Source: an uncultured Coprococcus sp.
GTDB taxonomy: Bacteria; Bacillota_A; Clostridia; Lachnospirales; Lachnospiraceae
Length of the DNA: 11,971 bases
Assembly: GCA_900767685.1 (NCBI GenBank)
Contig: CAAGAB010000135.1
Location: 1 to 11,971 of the forward strand
Direction of reading: 5' to 3'
Translations under genes and position numbers: made by a program
In this document: positions 5,901 to 11,971 of the stretch, piece after piece
Layout of the letters: every line of letters starts with the position of its first letter
Numbering within the stretch: position 1 is the stretch's first letter
The notes under the pieces: generated by a model
Databases searched by the model: none
Seen by the model: the letters and a program-made list of their open reading frames with translations, nothing else
What the model was told of the DNA's origin: nothing

Positions 5901-8188
5901 TACAACAAGGTGCTGCATATGCTGTAGCAGGTGATGGCATTGTGTTAAAGTCAGATTGGTTCAACGTATCATCGAAGGATTCCATAATTGATCTGTCAAC
6001 AAGTATAGAAGATAATAAACTCAGAATTGGAGCATTGCTGAACGATAAAGTATATGCAGAGTTAGATGAAAATAAAAACATTACCTATTCTGGAAGTGAA
6101 TTAAAGCCATCTGTAAAGGTATATTACAATAGAAACTATATGTCTTCTGTACAGCTAAAAGAAGGCTTAGATTATAATGTAACGTATTCCGACAATATCA
6201 ACGCCGGCACAGCGACTGCAATTGTAACAGGAATCGGTGCTTACTCTGGAACAAAGAACGTAACATTTACCATTGAGCCAAAGAAGATCAGCAGTCCAAC
6301 ATTTGACGGACTTAAGACTGAGTACACATATACAGGGCAGAAGGTAGAGCCTGAGTTTACTCTTATGGACGGCGATACAGTCATTTCATCAAACGAATAT
6401 GAAGTATCTTACAGTGACAACACAGAAGTTGGAACAGCAACGATAACCATCACGGACGCCACGGACGGAAATTACGATATAAACAGCAAGGCTGAATTCG
6501 ATATAGTTAAAGCTGATCCGGTTATCAATGAACTTCCGGTGGCAGATCTGATAAGCTACGATCCACACAAAACCTTAAATGAAGCAAGCATTTCGGGCGG
6601 AGCCGTAATCGGAGTTTCAGGAGAAAACATAACCGGAACATGGAGCTGGGCTGATGATTTCGCAGTTCCTGCGGTTGATGTAACAGACTATGATGTAGTA
6701 TTTACCCCGGATGACCATAAGCACTACAATTCGGTCAGGGGAACTATCCAGGTAAATGTCTTAAAGGCCAATGTAAACATAGCTGTTTTGCCGACAGCAA
6801 GCGCAATAACATACGGCGACAGCCTTGCAAAGTCTGTTTTATACGGAGGAACAGCATATTTTGACGGTATTAACAAGGTTGAGATATTTGGAACATTTGC
6901 ATGGAAGGATGATTCCCTAAAACCATTTGTATCTGACAGCGATAAGACACTATACACCGTTGTATTTACTCCGGCTGACAGTGTGAATTACAACACAGCA
7001 GAAATTGAGATCACGGTAAATGTGAGCAAGGCTGCAATGCCGAATCTGCTGTTAAGTGTAGATAATACACATAAGACCGTTGGAAGTATTGCACTTCCGG
7101 GGGGCTGGACATGGCTTGATACGGATGCTAAGACTGCGATAAAGGCAGGCGGATCAGTGGAAGCAATCGCTATATACGTTGGCGATGACAAGGAAAATTA
7201 TGACAGCACAGAGCTTAAGATAACCATCTACAGAGCGGCATGTTCAGAGGGTAAGACTGTAAAGTATACACTAAAAGGAGAGAAGGCACCAACCTGCACA
7301 AAGGCAGGAACTGGACATACAGAGTGTTCAATCTGCGGCGATGTCATGAGCACAGGTGTATATGTAAAGGAACTTGGACATAAGTGGAATTCCGGCAGGG
7401 TGACAAAGAAACCTACATACACGGCGACAGGTGTGAAGACATTCACATGTACCGTGTGCAAAGCAACTAAAACCGGAAGTATTGCCAAACTTGCAACAAC
7501 TGATATAAGCAAAAAGACAAGCAAGATCACTGTTTCCGGAATAGAGAACAAGATCTACAATGGAAAGGTACATACCCAGAAGTCTCTTGTTGTCAAGGCT
7601 GGTGCAAAGACACTTAGACTGAACAAGGATTACACTGTAACCTACAGCAAGAACAAAGCGGTGGGCAAGGCTAGTGTGATAATACGTGGTAAGAATGCAT
7701 ATTCAGGAAAGATAACAAAGACATTTACCATAGTAAAGGCTGCCAAGGGTAAGACATATACAGTTGGGCAGTTCAGGTACACAATAACCGGAGCAAAGGC
7801 AGACGGCACAGGAACAGTTGCAATTGCCGGAACAACATACTCAAGGTCGGATAAGAAATTTGCATCACTGACCATCGCAGACACTGTCGTTGTAGGAGAT
7901 GTAAGGTTTAAGATAACATCTGTAAGCGCAAATGCATTCAGCAGATATACGGCTTTAAAGAATGCCACTATAGGTAACAATGTGACAAGCATAGGGGCAA
8001 ACGCATTTTTATCATGCAAAAACCTTAAGAAGATGACGATAAAGTCAGCTAAACTTAAGAGCGTTGGAGCTAAAGCCTTCAGTGGAACATACAGTAAAAT
8101 TACATTTGCAGTACCTAGGAATAAGGCCACAGCATATAAGAAACTGATAAAGAAGGGCAGTCCTTCTGCGAAAGCAATCTATAAATAA
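2978..8188 (+). CDS. large secreted multidomain surface protein (GLUG, MBG/Ig-like, BspA-type leucine-rich repeats)
   Basis: 1736 residues; ATG 2978 has GGAGG 6 nt upstream. The N-terminus is a signal peptide (basic MRKGLIFKK, hydrophobic core about 10-21, likely cut after A-K-A at 39). Then a beta-helix-like region of short strands (about 90-330), a C-x2-C pair module (C353/C356, C376/C379), six GLUG repeats (529-693), a single C-R-Y-C-G module, a second beta-rich stretch, a series of MBG/Ig-like modules (about 1035-1420, each ending near F-T-I-E or N-V-x-K-A), another Cys-pair segment (about 1420-1500), one more MBG-like module and C-terminal BspA-type LRRs (about 1640-1736; S-V-S-A-N-A-F, S-I-G-A-N-A-F). 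No LPXTG, SLH or membrane anchor is visible, so retention on the cell is unexplained. Related proteins are thought to act in adhesion or cell contact; no enzyme domain was recognised. Probably controlled by the upstream TetR protein. Confidence 0.85.
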   Translation: MRKGLIFKKGIIIALAAAVVTSPAPVMGVSDWGVMTAKAEETTTEKIPEYLLMGSTRLIDNGEFQDDEVSGNDDTIYQGTNWYYDITRNQLVLENASISGNITIQNGDLSIMLSGTNTMRSDMVIQSILTESGIVPTLEINGNNQNESLSCGKISADDLGSNNNNIKIIGATLETSQIECSGSLTIENSHVVANEEDHSNVISGDKINIVDSYVEAKATTERYEGEVIRSNQQINVSGSQIVVSRALACQEPVLSDCDFSNSVITKQWNDIDTGDDVTKTYVYGKAALKEDLTIASGESIEFESSASITNLDKLIVKDGATILIDGAEHKHNTNGNITYIWQDDKEHTKGVACKDCPIGYVTKETKSHNYNSQGFCTDCDAYQPAVLTTDKYDIDNDDSKDKVYEIGNAGELYWFSDKVLNNNDTYGKINVVLTDDIVVNENVLKSDGTLNEETYRDWIPIGTFYYGKNHVPFAAPYSGKFDGQNHTISGLYLKKDDDRSIGLFGCIEDGKIYNVSILDSYFSGATDVGGICGKSHLGTVVNCHNAGTINGTTGNSHLGIGGICGSTYKGIITDCDNTGVVNGDTYVGGICGDSTSPITRCCNTGNVSGVYRVAGICGNSGSGGYASNITNCSNLGDIRGSETYIGGICGANFSGISYCNSTGAVSGSGDKIGGICGEDIDGKGDIKNCYYDSTVYAGDSIGDKYAYGDITGKYENVEGKTTEQYKNGEVAYLLQNGQSEEIWGQTIGTDTYPVLHGPKVYESITYMGCNDSSAVASVSYSNEKKDVFGKHNFEDGICRYCGEKLAATVTKGDETLSCVSLPEAIGYAENMPGSVVTVMEDTNTALDINNPDSDFTIDINGHKIDDINVNNGKITIIASKTGGYVKGELDIQKDSTVTIGDVKISGTIYTTGQLILNGGDIYRIILADETIKLYFNNSDIKINGGIYLYGAYGEEIIINAEPHNVIPIVLDGISVQQGAAYAVAGDGIVLKSDWFNVSSKDSIIDLSTSIEDNKLRIGALLNDKVYAELDENKNITYSGSELKPSVKVYYNRNYMSSVQLKEGLDYNVTYSDNINAGTATAIVTGIGAYSGTKNVTFTIEPKKISSPTFDGLKTEYTYTGQKVEPEFTLMDGDTVISSNEYEVSYSDNTEVGTATITITDATDGNYDINSKAEFDIVKADPVINELPVADLISYDPHKTLNEASISGGAVIGVSGENITGTWSWADDFAVPAVDVTDYDVVFTPDDHKHYNSVRGTIQVNVLKANVNIAVLPTASAITYGDSLAKSVLYGGTAYFDGINKVEIFGTFAWKDDSLKPFVSDSDKTLYTVVFTPADSVNYNTAEIEITVNVSKAAMPNLLLSVDNTHKTVGSIALPGGWTWLDTDAKTAIKAGGSVEAIAIYVGDDKENYDSTELKITIYRAACSEGKTVKYTLKGEKAPTCTKAGTGHTECSICGDVMSTGVYVKELGHKWNSGRVTKKPTYTATGVKTFTCTVCKATKTGSIAKLATTDISKKTSKITVSGIENKIYNGKVHTQKSLVVKAGAKTLRLNKDYTVTYSKNKAVGKASVIIRGKNAYSGKITKTFTIVKAAKGKTYTVGQFRYTITGAKADGTGTVAIAGTTYSRSDKKFASLTIADTVVVGDVRFKITSVSANAFSRYTALKNATIGNNVTSIGANAFLSCKNLKKMTIKSAKLKSVGAKAFSGTYSKITFAVPRNKATAYKKLIKKGSPSAKAIYK
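4562..5056 (+). repeat. six in-frame GLUG repeats with a conserved cysteine pair
   Basis: Within the surface protein, six units of 25-32 residues each start with G/A-G-I-C-G and contain a second cysteine in a motif like I-x-x-C-x-N-x-G (the last reads N-C-Y-Y-D-S). They encode residues 529-693. GLUG repeats typically stack into a beta-structure; the paired cysteine in every unit would form a regular ladder. DNA copies are diverged, so this is an old repeat, not a recent expansion. Confidence 0.85.
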
Positions 8189-8214
8189 CAAATATATAAA
8201 TTGCCTGCAAAAAC

Positions 8215-8296
8215 AAGACTTTCAGACCTCTTGTACATGCAGCGTATTCGCCATTTTCGATACGCCACATGTATACAGAAGGCTGGAAGTCTTTTT
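8215..8296. terminator. long shared hairpin between convergent surface protein and asnB genes
   Basis: Bases 8215-8247 are an imperfect reverse complement of 8260-8293: outer AAGACTT/AAGTCTT, a middle GTA-CATG block with a 2-nt bulge, and inner GCGTAT/ATACGC closing a 12-nt loop. On the plus strand it ends in TTTTT (8292-8296), which overlaps the asnB stop codon; on the minus strand it is followed by TGTTTTTG. It most likely terminates both transcripts. Confidence 0.7.
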
Positions 8297-10151
8297 ATAT
8301 GTCAAGGACAATGGCATATTTTCTCAGCCAGTAATCAATCTGGAGAAGATATGCCATCATTTGAGGTCCTGCCATGAGCTGGCCGAACCAAGGTCTGCCG
8401 TAATCCTTTGGCGCATTTATGAAGCTTTTCACATATTCTCTGTCGATGAGAGGCAGAAGAGGACTTTCCGGATCATTTAGTACGCAGAGAAGCCTCTTTG
8501 CAAGCTCCTGTTCATAATGAGGGTCATATGACTTTGGATAAGGGCTTTTCTTTCTGTACATGATCTCGTGCGGAACATAATCCTTCATGGCCTCTCTGAG
8601 AAGCTTTTTCTCACAGCCTTCGGAATATTTGTACTCCCATGGAACGTTGAACACATAATCAAGTATTCGTGGATCTGCAAATGGAACTCTCGCCTCAAGT
8701 CCGCTTGCCATGCTTGTTCTGTCCATTCGGTCAAGCAATGTCTGCATGAACATCCTGATATTCAGATAAGATATCTGCCTGCGCCGCTTTTCTGTGTCGG
8801 ATTCCTCCGGGAGAAGATTGATCTCGGACAGGAGAGAATTGTACAGTGATGACACATATCCCGGTATATCAAGAGTATCTCTGAGGTCCGGCGACAGTAC
8901 GGAGAGCCTTGGCGACAGATCCTTCATCCATGGAAATGTGTCTGAAGACAGCAGTTCATCCCTGTAAAACCAAGGGTAGCCTCCGAATATCTCATCTGCA
9001 CATTCTCCGGTCAATACTACTTTGTATTCCTTTGCCACAAGTGAGCAGAAGTAGAGAAGAGAAGAATCCACATCTGCCATGGTCGGCATATCCCTGGATT
9101 CTACGGAAGTATATAGATAGTCTGCAAGATCACTGTAATTGCAGGTGAGATATGTGTGGTCTGAACCTATGTGGGCTACCATCATATCTACATATGGTCG
9201 ATCCTGCTCCGGCTGGAATGCATTTGACTTGAAATATTTGGAATTATCTTTGAAATCAAATGAGAAAGTGTGCAGCTTTTTCCCATGCTCCCTGAGTTTT
9301 GCGGCGCATACGCTGCTGACTATTGATGAGTCTATACCTCCGGAGAGAAAAGTGCACACAGGAACATCTGATACAATCTGTTTTTCTATACTGTCCTTAA
9401 CAAGATATCGAACTTTTTCCACTGTGTCCTCGTAGCTGTCCGTGTGTGGTGTGCTTGTGATGCGGTAATATGTGAAATCCGTCATGCCGTATGCTGAGAA
9501 TTTCATAAAATGTCCTGGTTTCACTTCATCTATGTTCTTGAACACACCGCAGCCGGGAGTTTTGGACGGACCAATTCCAAACACTTCACACAGTCCATTT
9601 GCATCTATGACAGGTCGTATGCCCGGATAGCATAGTATCCCTTTTATCTCCGATGCAAATACCAGAGTCCTGTCGTCTGTCACTGAGTAATACAGTGGCT
9701 TGATGCCGAAGTGGTCTCTGTACAGATATATTGTCTGGATATGCTCATCATATATTGCAAATGCAAATATACCGTTCAATCTATGTACAAAGTCCGGGCC
9801 ATAGTGCAGAAAGCAGTTGAGTATGACTTCTGTATCCGAAGTTGTGTCAAATGTATATCCAAGGGCGAGCAGCTCCGACTTCAGCTCCTTTGTGTTGTAG
9901 ATCTCGCCATTGTACACTATGTATATATCATTTTCTCCGATTGTCTTTTTCATGGGCTGTTCGCCTCTTGCCACGTCACGTATGGACAGTCTGGTGTGAG
10001 CAAGCCCACAGTGGGATGACAGCACTGTATTCTGTGCATCCGGACCTCTATGAGCAAGCGCCTTATTCATGTCGTTCAATATGTATGAGTATCGTTCCTG
10101 TTCGGTATTGAAATTCCTGCTGGAGTTATAGAATCCTGCGATGGAACACAT
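8295..10151 (-). CDS. asnB: asparagine synthase (glutamine-hydrolysing)
   Basis: 618 residues. It makes asparagine from aspartate, ATP and glutamine in the cytosol. The N-terminal class II glutaminase domain has the nucleophile Cys2 straight after Met1 (so the start is certain), R-L-S (54-56), Y-N-G-E-I-Y-N (80-86), S-D-T-E (105-108) and R-D-H-F-G-I-K-P-L-Y-Y (145-155). The synthetase domain has the PP-loop S-G-G-I-D-S-S (270-276), L-T-G-E-C-A-D-E-I-F-G-G-Y (380-392) and R-M-D-R-T-S-M-A-S-G-L-E-A-R-V-P-F (475-491). A GAGG lies 7 nt before the ATG. E. coli AsnB is about 554 residues; the longer form is common in Firmicutes. It stands alone on the minus strand, convergent with the surface protein and divergent from the Rpn gene, and appears monocistronic. 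Confidence 0.95.
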   Translation of the reverse strand: MCSIAGFYNSSRNFNTEQERYSYILNDMNKALAHRGPDAQNTVLSSHCGLAHTRLSIRDVARGEQPMKKTIGENDIYIVYNGEIYNTKELKSELLALGYTFDTTSDTEVILNCFLHYGPDFVHRLNGIFAFAIYDEHIQTIYLYRDHFGIKPLYYSVTDDRTLVFASEIKGILCYPGIRPVIDANGLCEVFGIGPSKTPGCGVFKNIDEVKPGHFMKFSAYGMTDFTYYRITSTPHTDSYEDTVEKVRYLVKDSIEKQIVSDVPVCTFLSGGIDSSIVSSVCAAKLREHGKKLHTFSFDFKDNSKYFKSNAFQPEQDRPYVDMMVAHIGSDHTYLTCNYSDLADYLYTSVESRDMPTMADVDSSLLYFCSLVAKEYKVVLTGECADEIFGGYPWFYRDELLSSDTFPWMKDLSPRLSVLSPDLRDTLDIPGYVSSLYNSLLSEINLLPEESDTEKRRRQISYLNIRMFMQTLLDRMDRTSMASGLEARVPFADPRILDYVFNVPWEYKYSEGCEKKLLREAMKDYVPHEIMYRKKSPYPKSYDPHYEQELAKRLLCVLNDPESPLLPLIDREYVKSFINAPKDYGRPWFGQLMAGPQMMAYLLQIDYWLRKYAIVLDI

Positions 10152-10180
10152 ATATTTACCTCTTTTTGTGGTATCTATAT

Positions 10181-10208
10181 ATTATATTGGGGAGTTGATT
10201 TTATAGAA
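10181..10208 (-). promoter_or_regulatory. possible asnB promoter
   Basis: On the minus strand a perfect -10 box TATAAT (10186-10181) lies about 30 nt upstream of the asnB start, with a poor -35-like TTCTAT 16 bp further up (10208-10203). Weak evidence beyond the -10 box. Confidence 0.3.
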
Positions 10209-10226
10209 CTTTTAGATGATATGCGG

Positions 10227-10255
10227 TTGTAGTATGATTAAATAAAAGTTATAAT
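10227..10255 (+). promoter_or_regulatory. predicted promoter of the Rpn-family gene
   Basis: TTGTAG (10227-10232), 17-bp spacer, perfect TATAAT (10250-10255), leaving a leader of about 60 nt. No clear operator palindrome was seen around it. Confidence 0.55.
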
Positions 10256-10323
10256 CTAAACAAGATTTTTATATGAAGAACTGATATTGCGCTTGGAGAG
10301 GCACATACAGGAGGACATATAAA

Positions 10324-11157
10324 ATGACGATATTTAAAGATAAGACTATAACGGACAATTTTATTTTTGGCGCTGTAATGCAGAATCCGAAATTGTGTAA
10401 AGCACTGCTAGAATGCATTTTAAACATAAAAATACGGGAGATAAAATATCCAGAGCTTGAAAAGACGATAAGCAAAGGCGTAGGCTCAAAAAGTGTTCGA
10501 CTTGATGTGTATATTGAAGATGAATTCGACACAATATACAACATTGAGATGCAGACAACAAATAAGAAAAATCTTCCTAAAAGGATGAGATATTATCAAG
10601 GTATAATAGATATCAATATCATAGACAAGGGCGAAGATTATAACAAGTTAAAGAAGAGTTATGTAATATTTATATGTGATTATGATGAATTTGGCATGGG
10701 TCGTCATATCTATACTTTTGAGAATACGTGCATTCAGGAACCTGCACTTAAGCTTAATGATGATACTGTAAAAATTATACTTAATACAAAAGGCACTATG
10801 GATGATGTGAGCGATGAAGTAAAAGAGCTTCTCCACTATATTGGTGGAGATAAACCATCAAGCACTCTAACAAAATTGCTTGATGAAGAGGTTAATAATG
10901 TTAAAAGCAATAAGAAATGGAGGCGCGAATTTATGACATTGTTGATGAGAGATAACGAAAATAAGCTGTTGGGCAAATACATGCATCTGATTGATCAGGT
11001 AAAGAAGCTAGATGTAAAAGATGCTGAGATTGCTGCTAAAATACTGGGAATCAAAGAACAGCAAATATATGAGATAAAAGATTACATAGCAGAACATCCT
11101 GAGATGGACGAGGATGATCTTGCTGAACATATAGCATATTGGCTTGATCTGGACTGA
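10324..11157 (+). CDS. Rpn-family recombination-promoting nuclease / PD-(D/E)XK transposase-like protein
   Basis: 277 residues; AGGAGG 9 nt before ATG 10324. The N-terminal part is the PD-(D/E)XK nuclease domain often annotated as 'putative transposase': K-D-x-x-x-x-D-N-F-I-F-G near the start, R-L-D61-V-Y-I-E and Y-N-I-E75-M-Q77, which give the D...E-x-Q active site, then R-M-R-Y-Y-Q (88-92). E. coli Rpn proteins are DNA endonucleases that raise RecA-independent recombination. The C-terminal third (about 175-277) is helical and acidic, ending D-E-D-D-L-A-E-H-I-A-Y-W-L-D-L-D. There are no transposase terminal repeats around it, so it is not an insertion sequence. It is monocistronic with its own promoter and terminator, beside asnB and the MATE gene. 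Active-site residues look intact; its cellular role is unknown. Confidence 0.8.
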   Translation: MTIFKDKTITDNFIFGAVMQNPKLCKALLECILNIKIREIKYPELEKTISKGVGSKSVRLDVYIEDEFDTIYNIEMQTTNKKNLPKRMRYYQGIIDINIIDKGEDYNKLKKSYVIFICDYDEFGMGRHIYTFENTCIQEPALKLNDDTVKIILNTKGTMDDVSDEVKELLHYIGGDKPSSTLTKLLDEEVNNVKSNKKWRREFMTLLMRDNENKLLGKYMHLIDQVKKLDVKDAEIAAKILGIKEQQIYEIKDYIAEHPEMDEDDLAEHIAYWLDLD

Positions 11158-11181
11158 TAATTTGAAGATATATGTATGTAA

Positions 11182-11222
11182 AATAAAGTGCATGAATCAA
11201 ATGGTTCATGCACTTTATTATG
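11182..11222 (+). terminator. terminator of the Rpn-family gene
   Basis: A perfect 15-bp stem (11182-11196 with 11205-11219) around the 8-nt loop TCAAATGG, 24 nt after the stop codon. The stem base is A/T-rich (AATAAAG/CTTTATT), giving a run of U on the 3' arm followed by ATG, so the U-tail is short. Confidence 0.75.
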
Positions 11223-11229
11223 TTATATC

Positions 11230-11242
11230 ACACCACAGGTGT
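11230..11242. promoter_or_regulatory. small palindrome upstream of the MATE gene
   Basis: ACACC-ACA-GGTGT is a perfect 5-bp inverted repeat with a 3-bp centre. It sits about 20 bp upstream of a possible promoter (TTGATA at 11263-11268, 18-bp spacer, TGTTAT at 11287-11292). It may be a regulator site; too short to be sure. Confidence 0.25.
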
Positions 11243-11368
11243 AATGCAGAATAAAGCATGCGTTGATATAATTGAATACACTGTCATGTTATGATTATTG
11301 CAACAATTGAGCTTGGAGTTTATAGAAGACATATCCTTAAGAAACAATACAGAAAGAGAAAATCTACC

Positions 11369-11971
11369 GTGAAAAATACAATAATACAAACTAATAAAAA
11401 ATACCTTCCGGGACTATTAAATATTGCGGTTCCGATCATGCTTAGCAATCTGATATCTCAGCTCCAGATGCTTATAGACAGAATATTCTTAGGACATGTA
11501 AACAGCATGTATATGAGTGCACTCGGCAATGTGACTTCACCTATGTGGACAACCATGTCATTTTGTTTTTCCATCGTGACAGGAGCGTCTATACTGATAA
11601 GTCAGAGCGTTGGTGCAGGAGATACCGAACACATAGAGGAATACTCCGGTGCCATGGTGAAATACAATAATATCATACCGATACTGTTATTTTTCTTCTG
11701 GACATTCTGCGCTGAATTTGTATTCAGACTCATGGGTGTGTCAGATGGCCTGATGCCGATGTGTCTTGATTATTCCAGGTATTATGCGCCTGTATTTCTG
11801 ATAACAGGACTTGGCGGTGCTTTCAGTGTAATACTTCAGACGTCTAATTATACAAAGCCGCTTGTCATATATGGAATATTAAGATCTGGTGTAAATATAT
11901 TCCTTGACTGGGTTATGATATTTGGAAGATTCGGGCTTCCGGCCATGGGGATAAAGGGTGCAGCCATAGCG
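11369..11971 (+). CDS. MATE-family multidrug/cation antiporter, N-terminal part (3' end outside window)
   Basis: 201 residues are visible, open to the last base of the window; full MATE proteins are about 440-470 residues. The first membrane helix region reads L-P-G-L-L-N-I-A-V-P-I-M-L-S-N-L, followed by L-I-D-R-I-F-L-G-H-V, the family's TM1 signature, then S-A-L-G-N-V-T-S-P, a helix with I-L-I-S-Q-S-V-G-A-G-D, and further hydrophobic segments (I-I-P-I-L-L-F-F-F-W; F-L-I-T-G-L-G-G). It should be an inner-membrane antiporter exporting cationic drugs or metabolites using Na+ or H+; the substrate is not predictable. The GTG at 11369 is chosen because it gives the usual short N-terminal tail of about 14 residues; its ribosome site (AGAAAGAGAA) is weak. 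An in-frame ATG at 11291 would add 26 residues with no ribosome site. Confidence 0.85.
   Translation, partial: MKNTIIQTNKKYLPGLLNIAVPIMLSNLISQLQMLIDRIFLGHVNSMYMSALGNVTSPMWTTMSFCFSIVTGASILISQSVGAGDTEHIEEYSGAMVKYNNIIPILLFFFWTFCAEFVFRLMGVSDGLMPMCLDYSRYYAPVFLITGLGGAFSVILQTSNYTKPLVIYGILRSGVNIFLDWVMIFGRFGLPAMGIKGAAIA

Noticed and set aside
7642..8130. 162-codon open frame on the minus strand within the surface protein gene
   Set aside because: Antisense to well-supported MBG and leucine-rich repeat coding sequence; low-complexity hydrophobic translation and no ribosome site or family match.
10324..11157. Insertion sequence around the 'transposase-like' nuclease
   Set aside because: I looked for terminal inverted repeats and target duplications on both sides and saw none; the flanks hold an ordinary promoter and terminator.
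11291..11368. Upstream in-frame ATG (11291) for the MATE gene
   Set aside because: No ribosome site, and it lies at or before the likely transcription start; it adds a basic 26-residue tail not typical of the family. GTG 11369 fits better, though it is not certain.

Overview
The window looks like chromosomal DNA of a spore-forming, gut-type Clostridia, most likely a Lachnospiraceae. The evidence is a dipicolinate synthase subunit (spore-core dipicolinic acid), a very large secreted BspA/GLUG/MBG-type surface protein with C-x2-C pairs typical of that family, strong AGGAGG ribosome sites, and moderately AT-rich DNA. The genus cannot be read from the sequence. No tRNA, rRNA, CRISPR array, or insertion sequence was seen.

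Layout. (1) 1-417: 3' end of dpaB/spoVFB. (2) 418-2211: a compact three-gene HipBST-type toxin-antitoxin operon: hipB (HTH antitoxin/regulator), a stand-alone HipA N-terminal domain (HipS-like), and a stand-alone HipA kinase domain with an N-terminal C/H zinc-finger-like motif (HipT-like). Adjacent genes overlap by 1 and 4 nt. Its leader is unusually structured: four 18-bp operator-like palindromes (TATACC-N6-GGTATA type) begin at 424, 465, 506 and 548, i.e. 41, 41 and 42 bp apart. The first two together form the terminator hairpin of dpaB, the third sits inside a 42-bp perfect palindrome, and the fourth occupies the spacer of the predicted promoter. Then come five tandem 16-bp units, most carrying a Shine-Dalgarno-like core, ending at the hipB start codon. 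(3) 2213-8188: a TetR regulator with a strong promoter and a perfect 8-bp inverted repeat just below the -10 box, followed 28 nt later by a 1736-residue secreted multidomain surface protein; the two are probably one autoregulated operon. (4) 8215-8296: a long shared hairpin between convergent genes. (5) 8295-10151, minus strand: asparagine synthase (glutamine-hydrolysing). (6) 10324-11157: an Rpn/PD-(D/E)XK family nuclease with its own promoter and terminator. (7) 11369 to the window end: the start of a MATE-family multidrug/cation antiporter.

The most interesting stretch is 420-2132. A split HipA toxin module has been inserted directly after a sporulation gene, with a leader in which operators, the neighbour's terminator, the promoter and repeated ribosome-site-like units are layered on one another. 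The kinase motifs are intact, but the loop carrying the autophosphorylated serine of E. coli HipA reads T-V-P-G-V-Q here. The other genes are ordinary individually; the TetR-surface protein pairing is a secondary point of interest.
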